Below, in pieces: positions 10,030-18,899 of a stretch of DNA of 64,000 nucleotides. The position numbers and the translations under genes were made by a program. How positions within the stretch are numbered: position 1 is the stretch's first letter; every line of letters starts with the position of its first letter. Below the pieces are notes generated by a model that was not told the DNA's origin, searched no databases, and worked only from the letters and a program-made list of their open reading frames with translations. This DNA comes from Ascaphus truei (lineage: Eukaryota > Chordata > Amphibia > Anura > Ascaphidae): NCBI GenBank assembly GCA_036426205.1, contig CM071567.1, forward strand, positions 287,172,145 through 287,236,144. The letters are read 5' to 3'.

Positions 10030-10542
10030 TTCCTGATCATTCAGTACCCACAACTCGTTACCCATCTGGAGATAAAGTCCTCTATGTCGGTTATCGCCTC
10101 AGGGATCCCCCTTATTCTGACATTATTTAGTCTATCTCGATTTTCAGCATCCTCCTGCTTATTAATGATGCCTGCCTTCTGCATTTTGAGGTAAGCGGTT
10201 GTTGTTTTCATTCTTCCTTATCGCTTTCACTTTGGCATCCATTTTCTTTTCTAATTTGTCAGTCCGGTCCCCAATAAGATTAATATCCTTCATTAGCTCT
10301 TGGAGCTCAGATTGAAACAGCGATTTTAGGTAATTAAACAGGGACTTTAGGTCACTCTTAAGGTCACTCCATGTAACTAATTCTCTGTCCCCACTGCCGC
10401 TTCTTTCTCGCTGCGATTCCATCTCTGAACCACAGTCATAGCTAGTTCTCTGTGCTGGGACCTTTCCAGCTCTTGCCATTTCTGAATTAGCAAAATAATT
10501 CTTCAAATCCATTGTCTTCCTTTTTTGGGCTCTTGTTGTCAT
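10030..10542 (-). pseudogene. L1-like LINE ORF1 fragment
   Basis: The frame starts at ATG 10542 and reads MTTRAQKRKTMDLKNYF, then a basic and coiled-coil stretch ending GDRTDKLEKKMDAKVK. After a frameshift near 10200 it continues as ENRDRLNNVRIRGIPEAITD (about 10140-10090). The NRxRxNNVRIRGIPE signature marks the RRM of L1-family ORF1 proteins, which are RNA-binding chaperones of the retrotransposition particle. The remainder of ORF1 and ORF2 are absent. The LTR element at 5257-9976 lies directly downstream and may have inserted into this LINE copy. Confidence 0.8.
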
Positions 10543-10599
10543 CCTTGAGCACTCAGCTATTGAGTCCTATATTCAAGGAAGTACTATAAATCACCCAGT

Positions 10600-11265
10600 A
10601 GCCCAAGCACGCTGCCTAAGGGTCACACTCAACTGCTCTCTCACATTCTCCTCTTACATTCAAAACATATCTAAAACCTGTCGCTTTTTCCTCAGCAATA
10701 TTACAAAGATACGCCCTTTCTTCTGTTGCTCGAATACTAAAACTCTGACTCAGGCCCTCATTTTCTCCCGTCTTGATTACTGTAATCTCCTGCTGTCCGG
10801 CCTTCCTGCCTCTCACCTGTCTCTCCAATAATCTATTCTAAACTCTGCTACCAGAATCACTCTACTCTTTTTTAAATCTTCCTATCAATTCCCACATCTC
10901 GCATTCAATTCTCCGCCACACTTTAAAGTTTTACACTCTTCTGCCCCTCAGCATTAATTTCTCGCTATGCACCATCCCGACTCTCTACCCCCTTTGTATC
11001 TAAAGCCCTCTCCTGCCTTAAACTTCTCACTGACAGCCCGACACCTCTGGAATGCCCTTGCCCTCAATACCCGACTAGAACCACTCTATCGACCTTTAAG
11101 ACCCACCTTAAGGCATACTTGCTTAAAGAAGCATATGAGTAGCACCATGGCTAATACTATACACATGATACATAAAGCTTGGCCCCCTGCAGACGCACTT
11201 ACCAGAATGCCCTCCTACTGTCTCTGTACGTTCTTCCTACCTACCAATTACATGGTAAGCTCTTC
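10600..11265 (+). pseudogene. L2-like LINE 3' fragment
   Basis: This is a degenerate coding remnant of the C-terminal part of an L2/CR1-group LINE. Readable blocks include LRNIAKIRPFLL near 10690, SRYAPSRLSTP near 10960 and STFKTHLKAYLLKEAYE near 11090. It ends with GTAAGCTCTTCGGAGC (11252-11267), a string typical of L2-type 3' UTRs. Stops and frameshifts throughout show that it is inactive. It is a separate copy from the RT-bearing fragment downstream. Confidence 0.65.
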
Positions 11266-11395
11266 GGAGCGAAAACAAGAAAACGAGCACACAAAATACT
11301 GTGAATATAAATAGGATACTTATAGTCCCAATTTAAAGATGTAGGCAGAAACTGGTGGGTGTAGCAGATTGTGATAAGTGGGTTCTTCAACCACT

Positions 11396-12126
11396 AGGGA
11401 ATGGAACGGGGACAACTCACTAGTGCAGTATTCCTAGATTTTGCAAAGGCTTTTGACACAGTTGATCATGCTATCCTGCTCAACAAACTCCAGAGCTCTG
11501 GAATAGGGAAGCTTGCTTTAAACTGGTTTCAGTCCTACCTATCAGGAAGATCCCAACATGTGTCCATCTCAGGCTCTAACTCCAACCCCCTGGATATCAC
11601 CTGTGGTGTCCCGCAAGGCTCTGTTCTGGGGCCCCTACTCTTCTCAGTGTTCATTAATGATCTTCCCACAGCTTGTAAGGAAGCCTCAATACACATGTAT
11701 GCAGACGACACAATCCTATATGCATACAGCCATAGCCTCTCTAACCTTTAACACATACTTCAGTCTTACTTTTTGAGACTCGAAAACTGGATTTCCCAAA
11801 ACAAACTGTTTTTAAACACTGACAAGACTGTAACAATGGTATTCAGGACCAAGACTACATTTTTAAAGCTTCCAGTGACTGAGCTCCTGATTAGAACCAA
11901 CGCTAACACCCTAACCCCTGTCACTAGTTTTAAATACCTGGGCTTATGGTTTGACTCCCACTTAACATTCGGGATGCACATTGATATACTCTACTACAGT
12001 TTGGTTAAACTAATTAACCGAGATGCCTGCTTAATCTTGCTAAATGTGAGTGCATTACCATCATTATCTATACTGAATATATACAAAATCACACTATTGT
12101 GTTTTCTCTTTTATTTTTATATCATC
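11396..12126 (+). pseudogene. L2-like LINE reverse transcriptase fragment
   Basis: A 116-codon frame (11401-11751) holds RT blocks: AVFLDFAKAFDTVDH (catalytic Asp block), GVPQGSVLGPLLFSVFINDL, and MYADDTILY (the YADD active site). A second frame (11773-12126) continues with ENWISQNKLFLNTDKT and FKYLGLWFDSHLTF, the thumb/connection region of CR1/L2-type RTs. The frame break at about 11750 and the missing N-terminal endonuclease make it a pseudogene. The 3' UTR continues to 12307 and resumes after the solo LTR with GCGCTATATAAATGAAGACA at 12841. Confidence 0.88.
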
Positions 12127-12307
12127 TGGATGTGAGTGCGCATTGGATCCTCCTACTCTAAGCTCTTCAGAGCAGCGACTCCTCTTCCGAAATGTTACTT
12201 TTATGTCTGAAGTACTTATTGCCATGATCTGTTATTTGTATTATTTGTTATTTATATGACGGTCACATGTATTACTGCCGTGAAGCGCTATGTACATTAA
12301 TGGCGCT

Positions 12308-12840
12308 TGTAAGAGACATGTACAGAGATACATATAATGGAGACCGATTGGGGTGAAATTATATCTTGGCTTTATTGAGTCTGTTCTTTAATGCAGGCTA
12401 AATATACAAAAATACAAAACAACAAACGCCTATCCCTGTGTAAGGGCTAACTTACTTCCCCAGTCCCTTTCTCCAAGGCTGGAGGGATAATCCCATTACC
12501 ACCCTATTCCCCAAAGTCTCAAGAGATACCTTAAAGCAGGTGGCCCTTCATGTCAGTGTCTTGTAGGTTCCTGGGTCCCCTGTGTCCAGGAATATAGGTC
12601 CCTGTGTGTCTTGATCTCTGCAAAGCCTTTCTGCTGAAGACCTCTGTGTGCAGGCATCTCTGCTTTCCTCTTGTCAGCACCCTTGTGTACTGAGGAAAAA
12701 TCTCTCTCATGTTTCTGGGAACAGGTTTTTTCACAGGGCTGTGATTAGGCAGGTGGAGTGGTTGATTGCAGGTTTTGCAATTAAGCAGCACACTGCTGGA
12801 TTAGAGGCAATCCTGTTAACAGGGATATGACCCTGTTACA
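12308..12840 (-). repeat. Solo LTR inserted in L2 3' end (TSD GCGCT)
   Basis: This 533-bp sequence, TGTAAGAGAC...CCCTGTTACA, is flanked on both sides by GCGCT (12303-12307 and 12841-12845). It splits the L2 tail, which reads ...AATGGCGCT and then GCGCTATATAAAT. Its terminal block (CACTGCTGGATTAGAGGC) and AATAAAG signal on the minus strand match the LTRs at 5257 and 9378, so it belongs to the same LTR group but a different subfamily. No internal region remains, consistent with LTR-LTR recombination. Confidence 0.88.
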
Positions 12841-12870
12841 GCGCTATATAAATGAAGACATACATACATA

Positions 12871-14780
12871 TTTTGGTGAGGGTTTTGATAAAAAAAATTA
12901 TTGTCGTTTTAATGCGTTATTTTGCTGGGTATCGGCGGAGATTTTACACTAAGCTGCCATACCCGTTGCTGACGCGCATTCGCCTCTCATGAATAGTCTT
13001 ATTTAAATAAAAAATGCCAAACTTTACCGCTCTATCAAGTAATTTCCTTTTTTAGAATTACAAGTTTCTCCCTGTGAGATGTGGATATGAATCTTCTTCT
13101 TGCAAAACTCTCAAAGCCATCTGTTTCTAATTATCATTTATCCCAACACATGACGCAGACTTTGTATCTGTTTGTTTAATAAGTATTTGATCATTAACCT
13201 TTAATTCACAAACTTCGTGTTCTACATCAGCAATGATTTTGTGTTTTACTGTTTTCGTTTCATATTTGAAGTACCAATGAAACTGTATAACTAGTCTCTG
13301 CAAGTCTCATAAGTATCTGCAGCTGTTCCTTCAAATACTTGCTGCTAAAAGGTAGATTCCATTTTTAAAACTATTTGCATTGATATTAGCATGCTGGTTA
13401 TGTTCAGTCCTCCATTCATCTTCTTAAAAATGTAGATGTTAGAGCATGCAGATTGTACATTGCATATTTCAAATTCTTTACAATTATATTTTTTTAGATA
13501 AGAATTTAAAAGGATAAGAATATGTTTATACACAGTATACACATGGACAACCTAAAGTAGTGCAACTCTACTGTAATTATTCTCTACTGTATCCCATGCT
13601 ACCGCAGGTAAATCTTTGAGAGAAAAAGAGTTTAGTTGTCAGTTTCTGAGGATTGGGGTTCAGAAAGAAGAAACGTAAAGAGCAGGTACAAAAAGAAGTA
13701 CAGAGAAAGTGTTACATTGGTATGGCGCAATTTCCATGTTATTCTGTATCGGAGTCATGTTCAAAACAATACACAATGCAAAATGTTAAGGAGTGGGAAA
13801 AGAGATGCCGGGAGATTTTCAGATTATCCTGAATATGAGTTAAGCAGGTGTAAGCAGTAAGGTCCCTTCTATGGACAAAGTCCACAGTGAGAGAGTGGAA
13901 CATTTTAGGACTTAGTTTATTTATTGGGATCTGTTCTCTCAGAAACTATATGATGGAGAATTTGAAGGTGACTGGATCCCGAGTACTCAATTTCAAATCG
14001 GTGCTGGGACTGCTAGTCTATCAATTGACTAATATGCGCTGCTCTGTATTACCATGGTAGGGTAGCATTTTTTTTTGGGTGACAATGGAACTCTTGTTCA
14101 GATGGATCAGGAGAGTCTGGATGAGGCAAAAACAAAAAAGAGAAAATGTGTATTGGGTAGCTAAGAGACACATTTTACAGGATTCATGATCCTTTATCAG
14201 AACTCTAAGCAAGAAAATTATTTCTAAAAGGATACTGTAGGAGAGTGACCAAGAATCCATTTTCAGATGAAGTGGTGTAAACTTCGAGATGCGTAGGATT
14301 GGATTGAAGGAGCAAAGATACAGGCAGCATCTAACAGGTAACACAAGGAGCTGGAAGTTACATTAGCCACTGTGTGCGAGCAGTCAGAGAAACACCAGGC
14401 CCCCCGTTGAATTGAAGGAGCAGAGATACGGAAAGCAGCAAACCAACACAAGGATCCGGAAATTACGTTGGACGCTCTGTTTGGACAGCTGGAGCCATAC
14501 CAGGCACTCTTAAGAAATTATTTGTTGCCAATAAATCTGCTACTTTCTTTATAATGAGATATATATGTAGTCAATCATTTTTATTGTAAGTGTTAGTAAT
14601 CCCGGAACAAGCTTTTTTTATCATTGGTAAAAAAAAAACTATTTCCATATTAGTGCATTTTTCTTCCCTTTTTTTCTTTTCTCTGTTATGGTAAACTGAT
14701 TGAAGAAGCAGTGATCATTGGATCCAAAAACCCTGCAGTTTTCTGAATCCCTACAAGTCAATCAAGGAGTTTGGAGAACT
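12871..14780. other. Unassigned AT-rich stretch with a short tandem duplication
   Basis: There is no supported gene. Short frames such as 13636-13860 have no recognisable motif. Between about 14290 and 14510 a unit of roughly 115 bp occurs twice, keyed by TTGAAGGAGCAAAGATAC at 14295 and TTGAAGGAGCAGAGATAC at 14410. TTTTATTGTAAGTGTTAG near 14578 recalls the PLE terminal region near 4625, so part of this stretch may be PLE-derived. The whole stretch is repeated in error-rich form at about 27.6-29.57 kb. Confidence 0.5.
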
Positions 14781-14781
14781 A

Positions 14782-15415
14782 GGGGCTCATGCAGTAAGCG
14801 GCGAAAAGGCACTTCTCGCCCGTTTCCCGCCAAAAATGCCTACCCCTATTCAGTAAGGGGCGAGAAAGTGGCGAAAATAAAAAAAAACGCCAGTTTTTGT
14901 GGCGGGTTTTTTTTTCCGCCATTGGCGAGCGAGAAGGCACTTTTCGCCTAAAATAGTTATGTTTTCCGCCACGCTGTATTCTAGTAGTGGCGAGTAGCTT
15001 TGCGCCGCTATTCGCCACTCTAGAATGGCGTTTTTTTATGCCGAATCAGCCACGGCAAAAAAAGTTGGCTAGTTGATGGTGAGAGGCTGCTGATGAGTGA
15101 CGGATCGGCACTTAGAAAAAATTCTGGCCTTTTTCCTGGCTGGGATTGATGCCGGGGGTCTCCTGAGCTGATACCATTAATACCAGCACCGGAGCCCCCC
15201 GGCATGCATCCGAGGCAGGAAAAATGCTTTTAAAGGCCACTTCATTACCTTAGCGGCTAACCGCTAAGGCAATGAAGGGGTTAAGACGCCGTGCCAGCTT
15301 TATTGTGGGTAGCAGGGGTGGGTGAAGGGGGTATTTTGCCCTTGTTGTTTGTTTAGGGCTTGCGGGGGGGGTTGCGGGTGCGCTTAACCCCTTCACGACT
15401 GTAGCGGTTAGGTGA
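14782..15415. mobile_element. Left end of fold-back DNA transposon
   Basis: The segment starts GGGGCTCATGCAGTAAGC and continues through a region dense in GGCGAAAA and CTCGCC. It then has a small palindrome around TTAGCGGCTAACCGCTAA (15251-15268) and AATGAAGGGGTTAA. The matching inverted end lies at 41819-41836 (GCTTACTGCATAGACCCC). The segment stops at the PLE pLTR (15416), and comparable sequence resumes at 36557 after the duplicated block. I therefore read it as one transposon interrupted by a PLE insertion. No transposase is present, so the superfamily is uncertain. Confidence 0.65.
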
Positions 15416-15612
15416 ATGTGATGATGCTTGATGCATCATCAACCCACTTACCTAGGTGACATGAAGAGCTCACATGATCAGTGCAGTCCAATGAGATGTG
15501 CAATCACAGTAATACAGGCTCTAGGATGCTGTAACACTTGTAAACACTCTCTGCTCATACAGCTGCTTGCAATCTATTCAATTTTGGCGCGATTTTTGCA
15601 ATTATGACTTCC

Positions 15613-15621
15613 CCTATAAAT
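15613..15621 (+). promoter_or_regulatory. TATA-like box in PLE pLTR
   Basis: CCTATAAAT lies about 25-30 bp upstream of the hammerhead-like motif and is conserved in all four pLTR copies in the window. The spacing suggests initiation at the ribozyme. There is no direct evidence of transcription. Confidence 0.45.
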
Positions 15622-15642
15622 GCTAGCTCTTTGCTCCCCTCA

Positions 15643-15688
15643 CCACTCCCAGAAGAAGACAGTTTCTCTTCGAAACGCGTTGGAGTGG
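15643..15688 (+). ncRNA. Hammerhead-like motif, 5' pLTR
   Basis: Stem I CCACTCC (15643-15649) pairs perfectly with GGAGTGG (15682-15688). The core reads CAGAAGA instead of CUGANGA (U4 to A), followed by a GAC-containing stem II strand, GAAA (15672-15675), CGCG and the cleavage-type triplet GTT. In this copy stem II is weakened (TTC in place of GTC), as it is also at 35979. The layout matches PLE hammerheads, but the core change makes self-cleavage uncertain. An outer stem (CCCCTCA with TGAGGGG) further closes the fold. Confidence 0.55.
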
Positions 15689-16342
15689 GAGTCTTGCTGA
15701 GGGGGGCCCCTACCTTTCCTATCTACAACATGGAGTATTGACTTTATTATTTGTGACAATCACCTGCTGAGTGGTAACGTATCTTTGCAACCTGTTACCT
15801 TTTATTCCTGTGTACCCTTATCATGTAATTACTGCACCAAATTATATGGCAAATACTCTTTACATGTGGTCACAAGGTCTCAGTATAGGTAGATTGTCAC
15901 GCAGGTGTGCTTAGATATAGCCACCTACACCCTGTATGTGTCTTGATTTTTTATCTTTACTTGACTCTTGCCTCCATGCCTCATATGCTTAGGTAGTGCT
16001 GAGCCCCCCTCTCCTTTTAATTTTCATCCCCTGTTTTAAATCACTTGAATAAAAACCATTTTTGTTACACCTTCATTTATGTCCGTGTGCTATTTAAAGG
16101 TTGCTTTTCCCTTGTTGTTTGCATATTTCTATTTACCTTTAGCACCACTGTTCAGTCTTACAAAAATTGACTTATCAACAGTGTTTAGGACAAAGTTCAT
16201 GTAAAGTGTTGAGCGATATCTTTGTGTGTTCCAACCTATACTGTTTTTTGCTCTCTCTGAATTGCAAAAATTCTTATATCAGCTCCACTTTTTAACTCAC
16301 ATTTTTTCTTTGTCCCTTCATCTCACTATATATTGAGCTAGC

Positions 16343-17152
16343 ATGAATTTTAGCGCTCAAGATGAAAATAGAATTGCAAATGCTATAGCAGCATTCTCTG
16401 TTTCACATTCTCAACCAATTGAGACAGAAACTACAAATCCTAATTCTGGGGTGAAAGAGACTGACAGTCTTAACACATTTAAATATCTCTCACAGAAAAG
16501 GTTACGCAGTTGGTGGAATCAAACAGCACTAGACAACTATCTTACTAGAAAAATTATCCCTAGAGGCCTGAGAATAAAGCTGTTTCCAGCCTTTGAGTTC
16601 TCAGATAGTACTCTTAAAGAACGTTGGGAATTATCTCTCAGTGCCTGCTCTCTGGAGCTTATTGCAATTCTCATAGAACATGATAAACAGAATCTAACGG
16701 AATTAACAGATACAATTGAACTAGCCAAAAAAGATCTTATTGGCATAACACCATCAATAATTGAAAAGGTGGAAACTGACCTAATCAAATTTGAGGAAGG
16801 TCTCATTGAATATAAAAAAAAGAAATTCGATAGGGACATAACTGACTTTGATAGAAAACAGGTATACAGGTGGAATAGAGGCAAGAAGTCTAGAAAGACA
16901 AGACCACAGGCCCAAGACGCCTCTCTGTCATCTGATGCTTTTACAACAGATGTAGACTCATCTGATGTTGATGCACCACATGCCTCAACATCCGCCTCCC
17001 TTCCATCAAATTCTACACTTACCTCCTCTTTTTTAGACAGGGGCAAACGCTCGAGAAAAGGAAGAGGAAGACAAGGAGGGGAAGGAAGACAGCTAAGGGA
17101 CAGAGAGACCTTCGGCTACAAACCGCAATACCAGCAGCGACGGGCGTGGTAG
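16343..17152 (+). CDS. PLE ORF1, tandem copy A
   Basis: This 269-aa ORF is nearly identical to 18090-18899. It starts at the ATG that ends the pLTR. The N-terminal part is helical and mixed-charge (about residues 1-175, with SWWNQTALDNYLTRKI). A Ser/Thr/Asp-rich linker (190-230) and an Arg/Gly-rich tail (235-269, RGKRSRKGRGRQGG) suggest nucleic-acid binding. Its function in PLEs is not established; the position recalls a gag-like or RT-accessory N-terminal protein. It overlaps the ORF2 frame at TGGTAGGAG in the -1 frame. Confidence 0.75.
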   Translation: MNFSAQDENRIANAIAAFSVSHSQPIETETTNPNSGVKETDSLNTFKYLSQKRLRSWWNQTALDNYLTRKIIPRGLRIKLFPAFEFSDSTLKERWELSLSACSLELIAILIEHDKQNLTELTDTIELAKKDLIGITPSIIEKVETDLIKFEEGLIEYKKKKFDRDITDFDRKQVYRWNRGKKSRKTRPQAQDASLSSDAFTTDVDSSDVDAPHASTSASLPSNSTLTSSFLDRGKRSRKGRGRQGGEGRQLRDRETFGYKPQYQQRRAW

Positions 17153-17642
17153 GAGAGGAATTGACTATCATTAATCTCTCTAAATTTACCCTTTCAGAAG
17201 CCCAAATCAGAGTTTTAAAGAAGGGCTTAACTTTCTCGCCGACCAGTTATATGGATAAATTCGAAGCCATTAAGGATCTGAATCTTTTCTGCCGTAAATT
17301 ACTGCTTCATAAACATTTTTTGAAACCCCGAGATCTAGAGTTGGATGTCCATCCCACTGCAGCGTGGGACATTGCAGATATAGAGACACTCAATAACATG
17401 GATGCACTTCTGGATGAACAAGAGTTGATTACAACCTCTACCAAAGAGATACTATTACGGACAAGACCAACGTCAACGTTCTGTCCACCCATCCAGAGCT
17501 GCTCAGCTGTTGAAGTCTTCGCTGCAGCAGTAACCAAAGAAATCTTGAAACTACCGTTATCCCGGGGAACTCAGAATTTGGGTAAGGATGAGTGGCTCTC
17601 CATCAGGGAACTACAGCAGATCCCCTCCGTAGTCATTAAGCG

Positions 17643-17646
<4 letters not shown>
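17146..17646 (+). pseudogene. PLE ORF2, truncated tandem copy A
   Basis: The first about 165 residues of the PLE RT protein match copy B almost exactly, through SVVIKRS. The frame then runs into (TA)n at 17644. The RT palm, fingers and endonuclease are absent. The break falls just before the DKGG block of the RT domain. Confidence 0.85.

Positions 17647-17690
<44 letters not shown>
17644..17690. repeat. (TA)n microsatellite at PLE junction
   Basis: About 23 TA units mark the 3' truncation point of PLE copy A. They are followed by about 105 bp of unassigned sequence before the next partial pLTR at 17798. Confidence 0.95.
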
Positions 17691-17693
<3 letters not shown>

Positions 17694-17797
17694 ACAAACA
17701 TAACCGCATCAAAACCAATATAACGTGACTGTAATCAAAAAACACAAATGTACTAAAATGCAGGTAAGTGGCGGTGCTATGGGAGCATAGTTATTAG

Positions 17798-18095
17798 AAC
17801 ACCTTCATTTATGTCCGTGTGCTATTTAAAGGTTGCTTTTCCCTTGTTGTTTGCATATTTCTATTTACCTTTAGCACCACTGTTCAGTCTTACAAAAATT
17901 GACTTATCAACAGTGTTTAGGACAAAGTTCATGTAAAGTGTTGAGCAATATCTTTGTGTCTTCCAACCTATATACTGTTTTTTGCTCTCTCTGAATTGCA
18001 AAAATTCTTATATCAGCTCCACTTTTTAACTCACTTTTTAACTCACATTTTTTTCTTTGTCCCTTCATCTCACTATATATTGAGCTAGCATGAAT
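17798..18095 (+). repeat. 5'-truncated pLTR of PLE copy B
   Basis: ACACCTTCATTTATGTCCG starts a copy of the last about 280 bp of the pLTR (compare 16066 onward). It lacks the hammerhead part. It includes a small internal duplication of ACTTTTTAACTCAC near 18021. Confidence 0.85.
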
Positions 18096-18899
18096 TTCAG
18101 CGCTCAAGATGAAAATAGAATTGCAAATGCTATAGCAGCATTCTCTGTTTCACATTCTCAACCAATTGAGACAGAAACTACAAATCCTAATTCTGGGGTG
18201 AAAGAGACTGACAGTCTTAACACATTTAAATATCTCTCACAGAAAAGGTTACGCAGTTGGTGGAATCAAACAGCACTAGACAACTATCTTACTAGAAAAA
18301 TTATCCCTAGAGGCCTGAGAATAAAGCTGTTTCCAGCCTTTGAGTTCTCAGATAGTATTCTTAAAGAATGTTGGGAATTATCTCTCACTGCCTGCTCTCT
18401 GGAGCTTTTTGCAATTCTCATAGAACATGATAAACAGAATCTAACGGAATTAACAGATAAAATTGAACTAGCCAAAAAAGATCTTATTGGCATAACACCA
18501 TCAATAATTGAAAAGGTGGAAACTGACCTAATCAAATTTGAGGAAGGTCTCATTGAATATAAAAAAAAGAAATTCGATAGGGACATAACTGACTTTGATA
18601 GAAAACAGGTATACAGGTGGAATAGAGGCAAGAAGTCTAGAAAGACAAGACCACAGGCCCAAGACGCCTCTCTGTCATCTGATGCTTTTACAACAGATGT
18701 AGACTCATCTGATGTTGATGCACCACATGCCTCAACATCCGCCTCCCTTCCATCAAATTCTACACTTACCTCCTCTTTTTTAGACAGGGGCAAACGCTCA
18801 AGAAAAGGAAGAGGAAGACAAGGAGGGGAAGGAAGACAGCTAAGGGACAGAGAGACCTTCGGCTACAAACCGCAATACCAGCAGCGACGGGCGTGGTAG
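18090..18899 (+). CDS. PLE ORF1, copy B
   Basis: The 269-aa first ORF of the complete PLE starts at the ATG directly after the pLTR segment. It has an N-terminal helical region, an acidic/Ser-rich linker (DAFTTDVDSSDVDAPH) and an Arg/Gly-rich basic tail. It ends at TAG 18897-18899, within GCGTGGTAGGAGAGG. This same overlap with ORF2 is kept in all three PLE copies in the window. No slippery heptamer is visible there, so how ORF2 is translated is open (reinitiation, frameshifting or splicing). A homologous region is not recognised outside PLEs. Confidence 0.75.
   Translation: MNFSAQDENRIANAIAAFSVSHSQPIETETTNPNSGVKETDSLNTFKYLSQKRLRSWWNQTALDNYLTRKIIPRGLRIKLFPAFEFSDSILKECWELSLTACSLELFAILIEHDKQNLTELTDKIELAKKDLIGITPSIIEKVETDLIKFEEGLIEYKKKKFDRDITDFDRKQVYRWNRGKKSRKTRPQAQDASLSSDAFTTDVDSSDVDAPHASTSASLPSNSTLTSSFLDRGKRSRKGRGRQGGEGRQLRDRETFGYKPQYQQRRAW

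Larger units (their letters stand above)
15416..16348 (+). repeat. 5' pLTR of young PLE
   Basis: This direct repeat of 22735-23673 begins ATGTGATGATGCTTGATGCA and runs into the ORF1 start codon. Near its start, TGATGATGC and GCATCATCA form a short perfect hairpin (15419-15441). It contains the TATA-like box and hammerhead-like motif, then about 650 bp of 5' leader up to the ORF1 ATG. Confidence 0.85.

Noticed and set aside
13636..13860. 74-codon ORF with basic residues
   Set aside because: Not preserved in the duplicate block and without motif; no upstream or downstream gene context.
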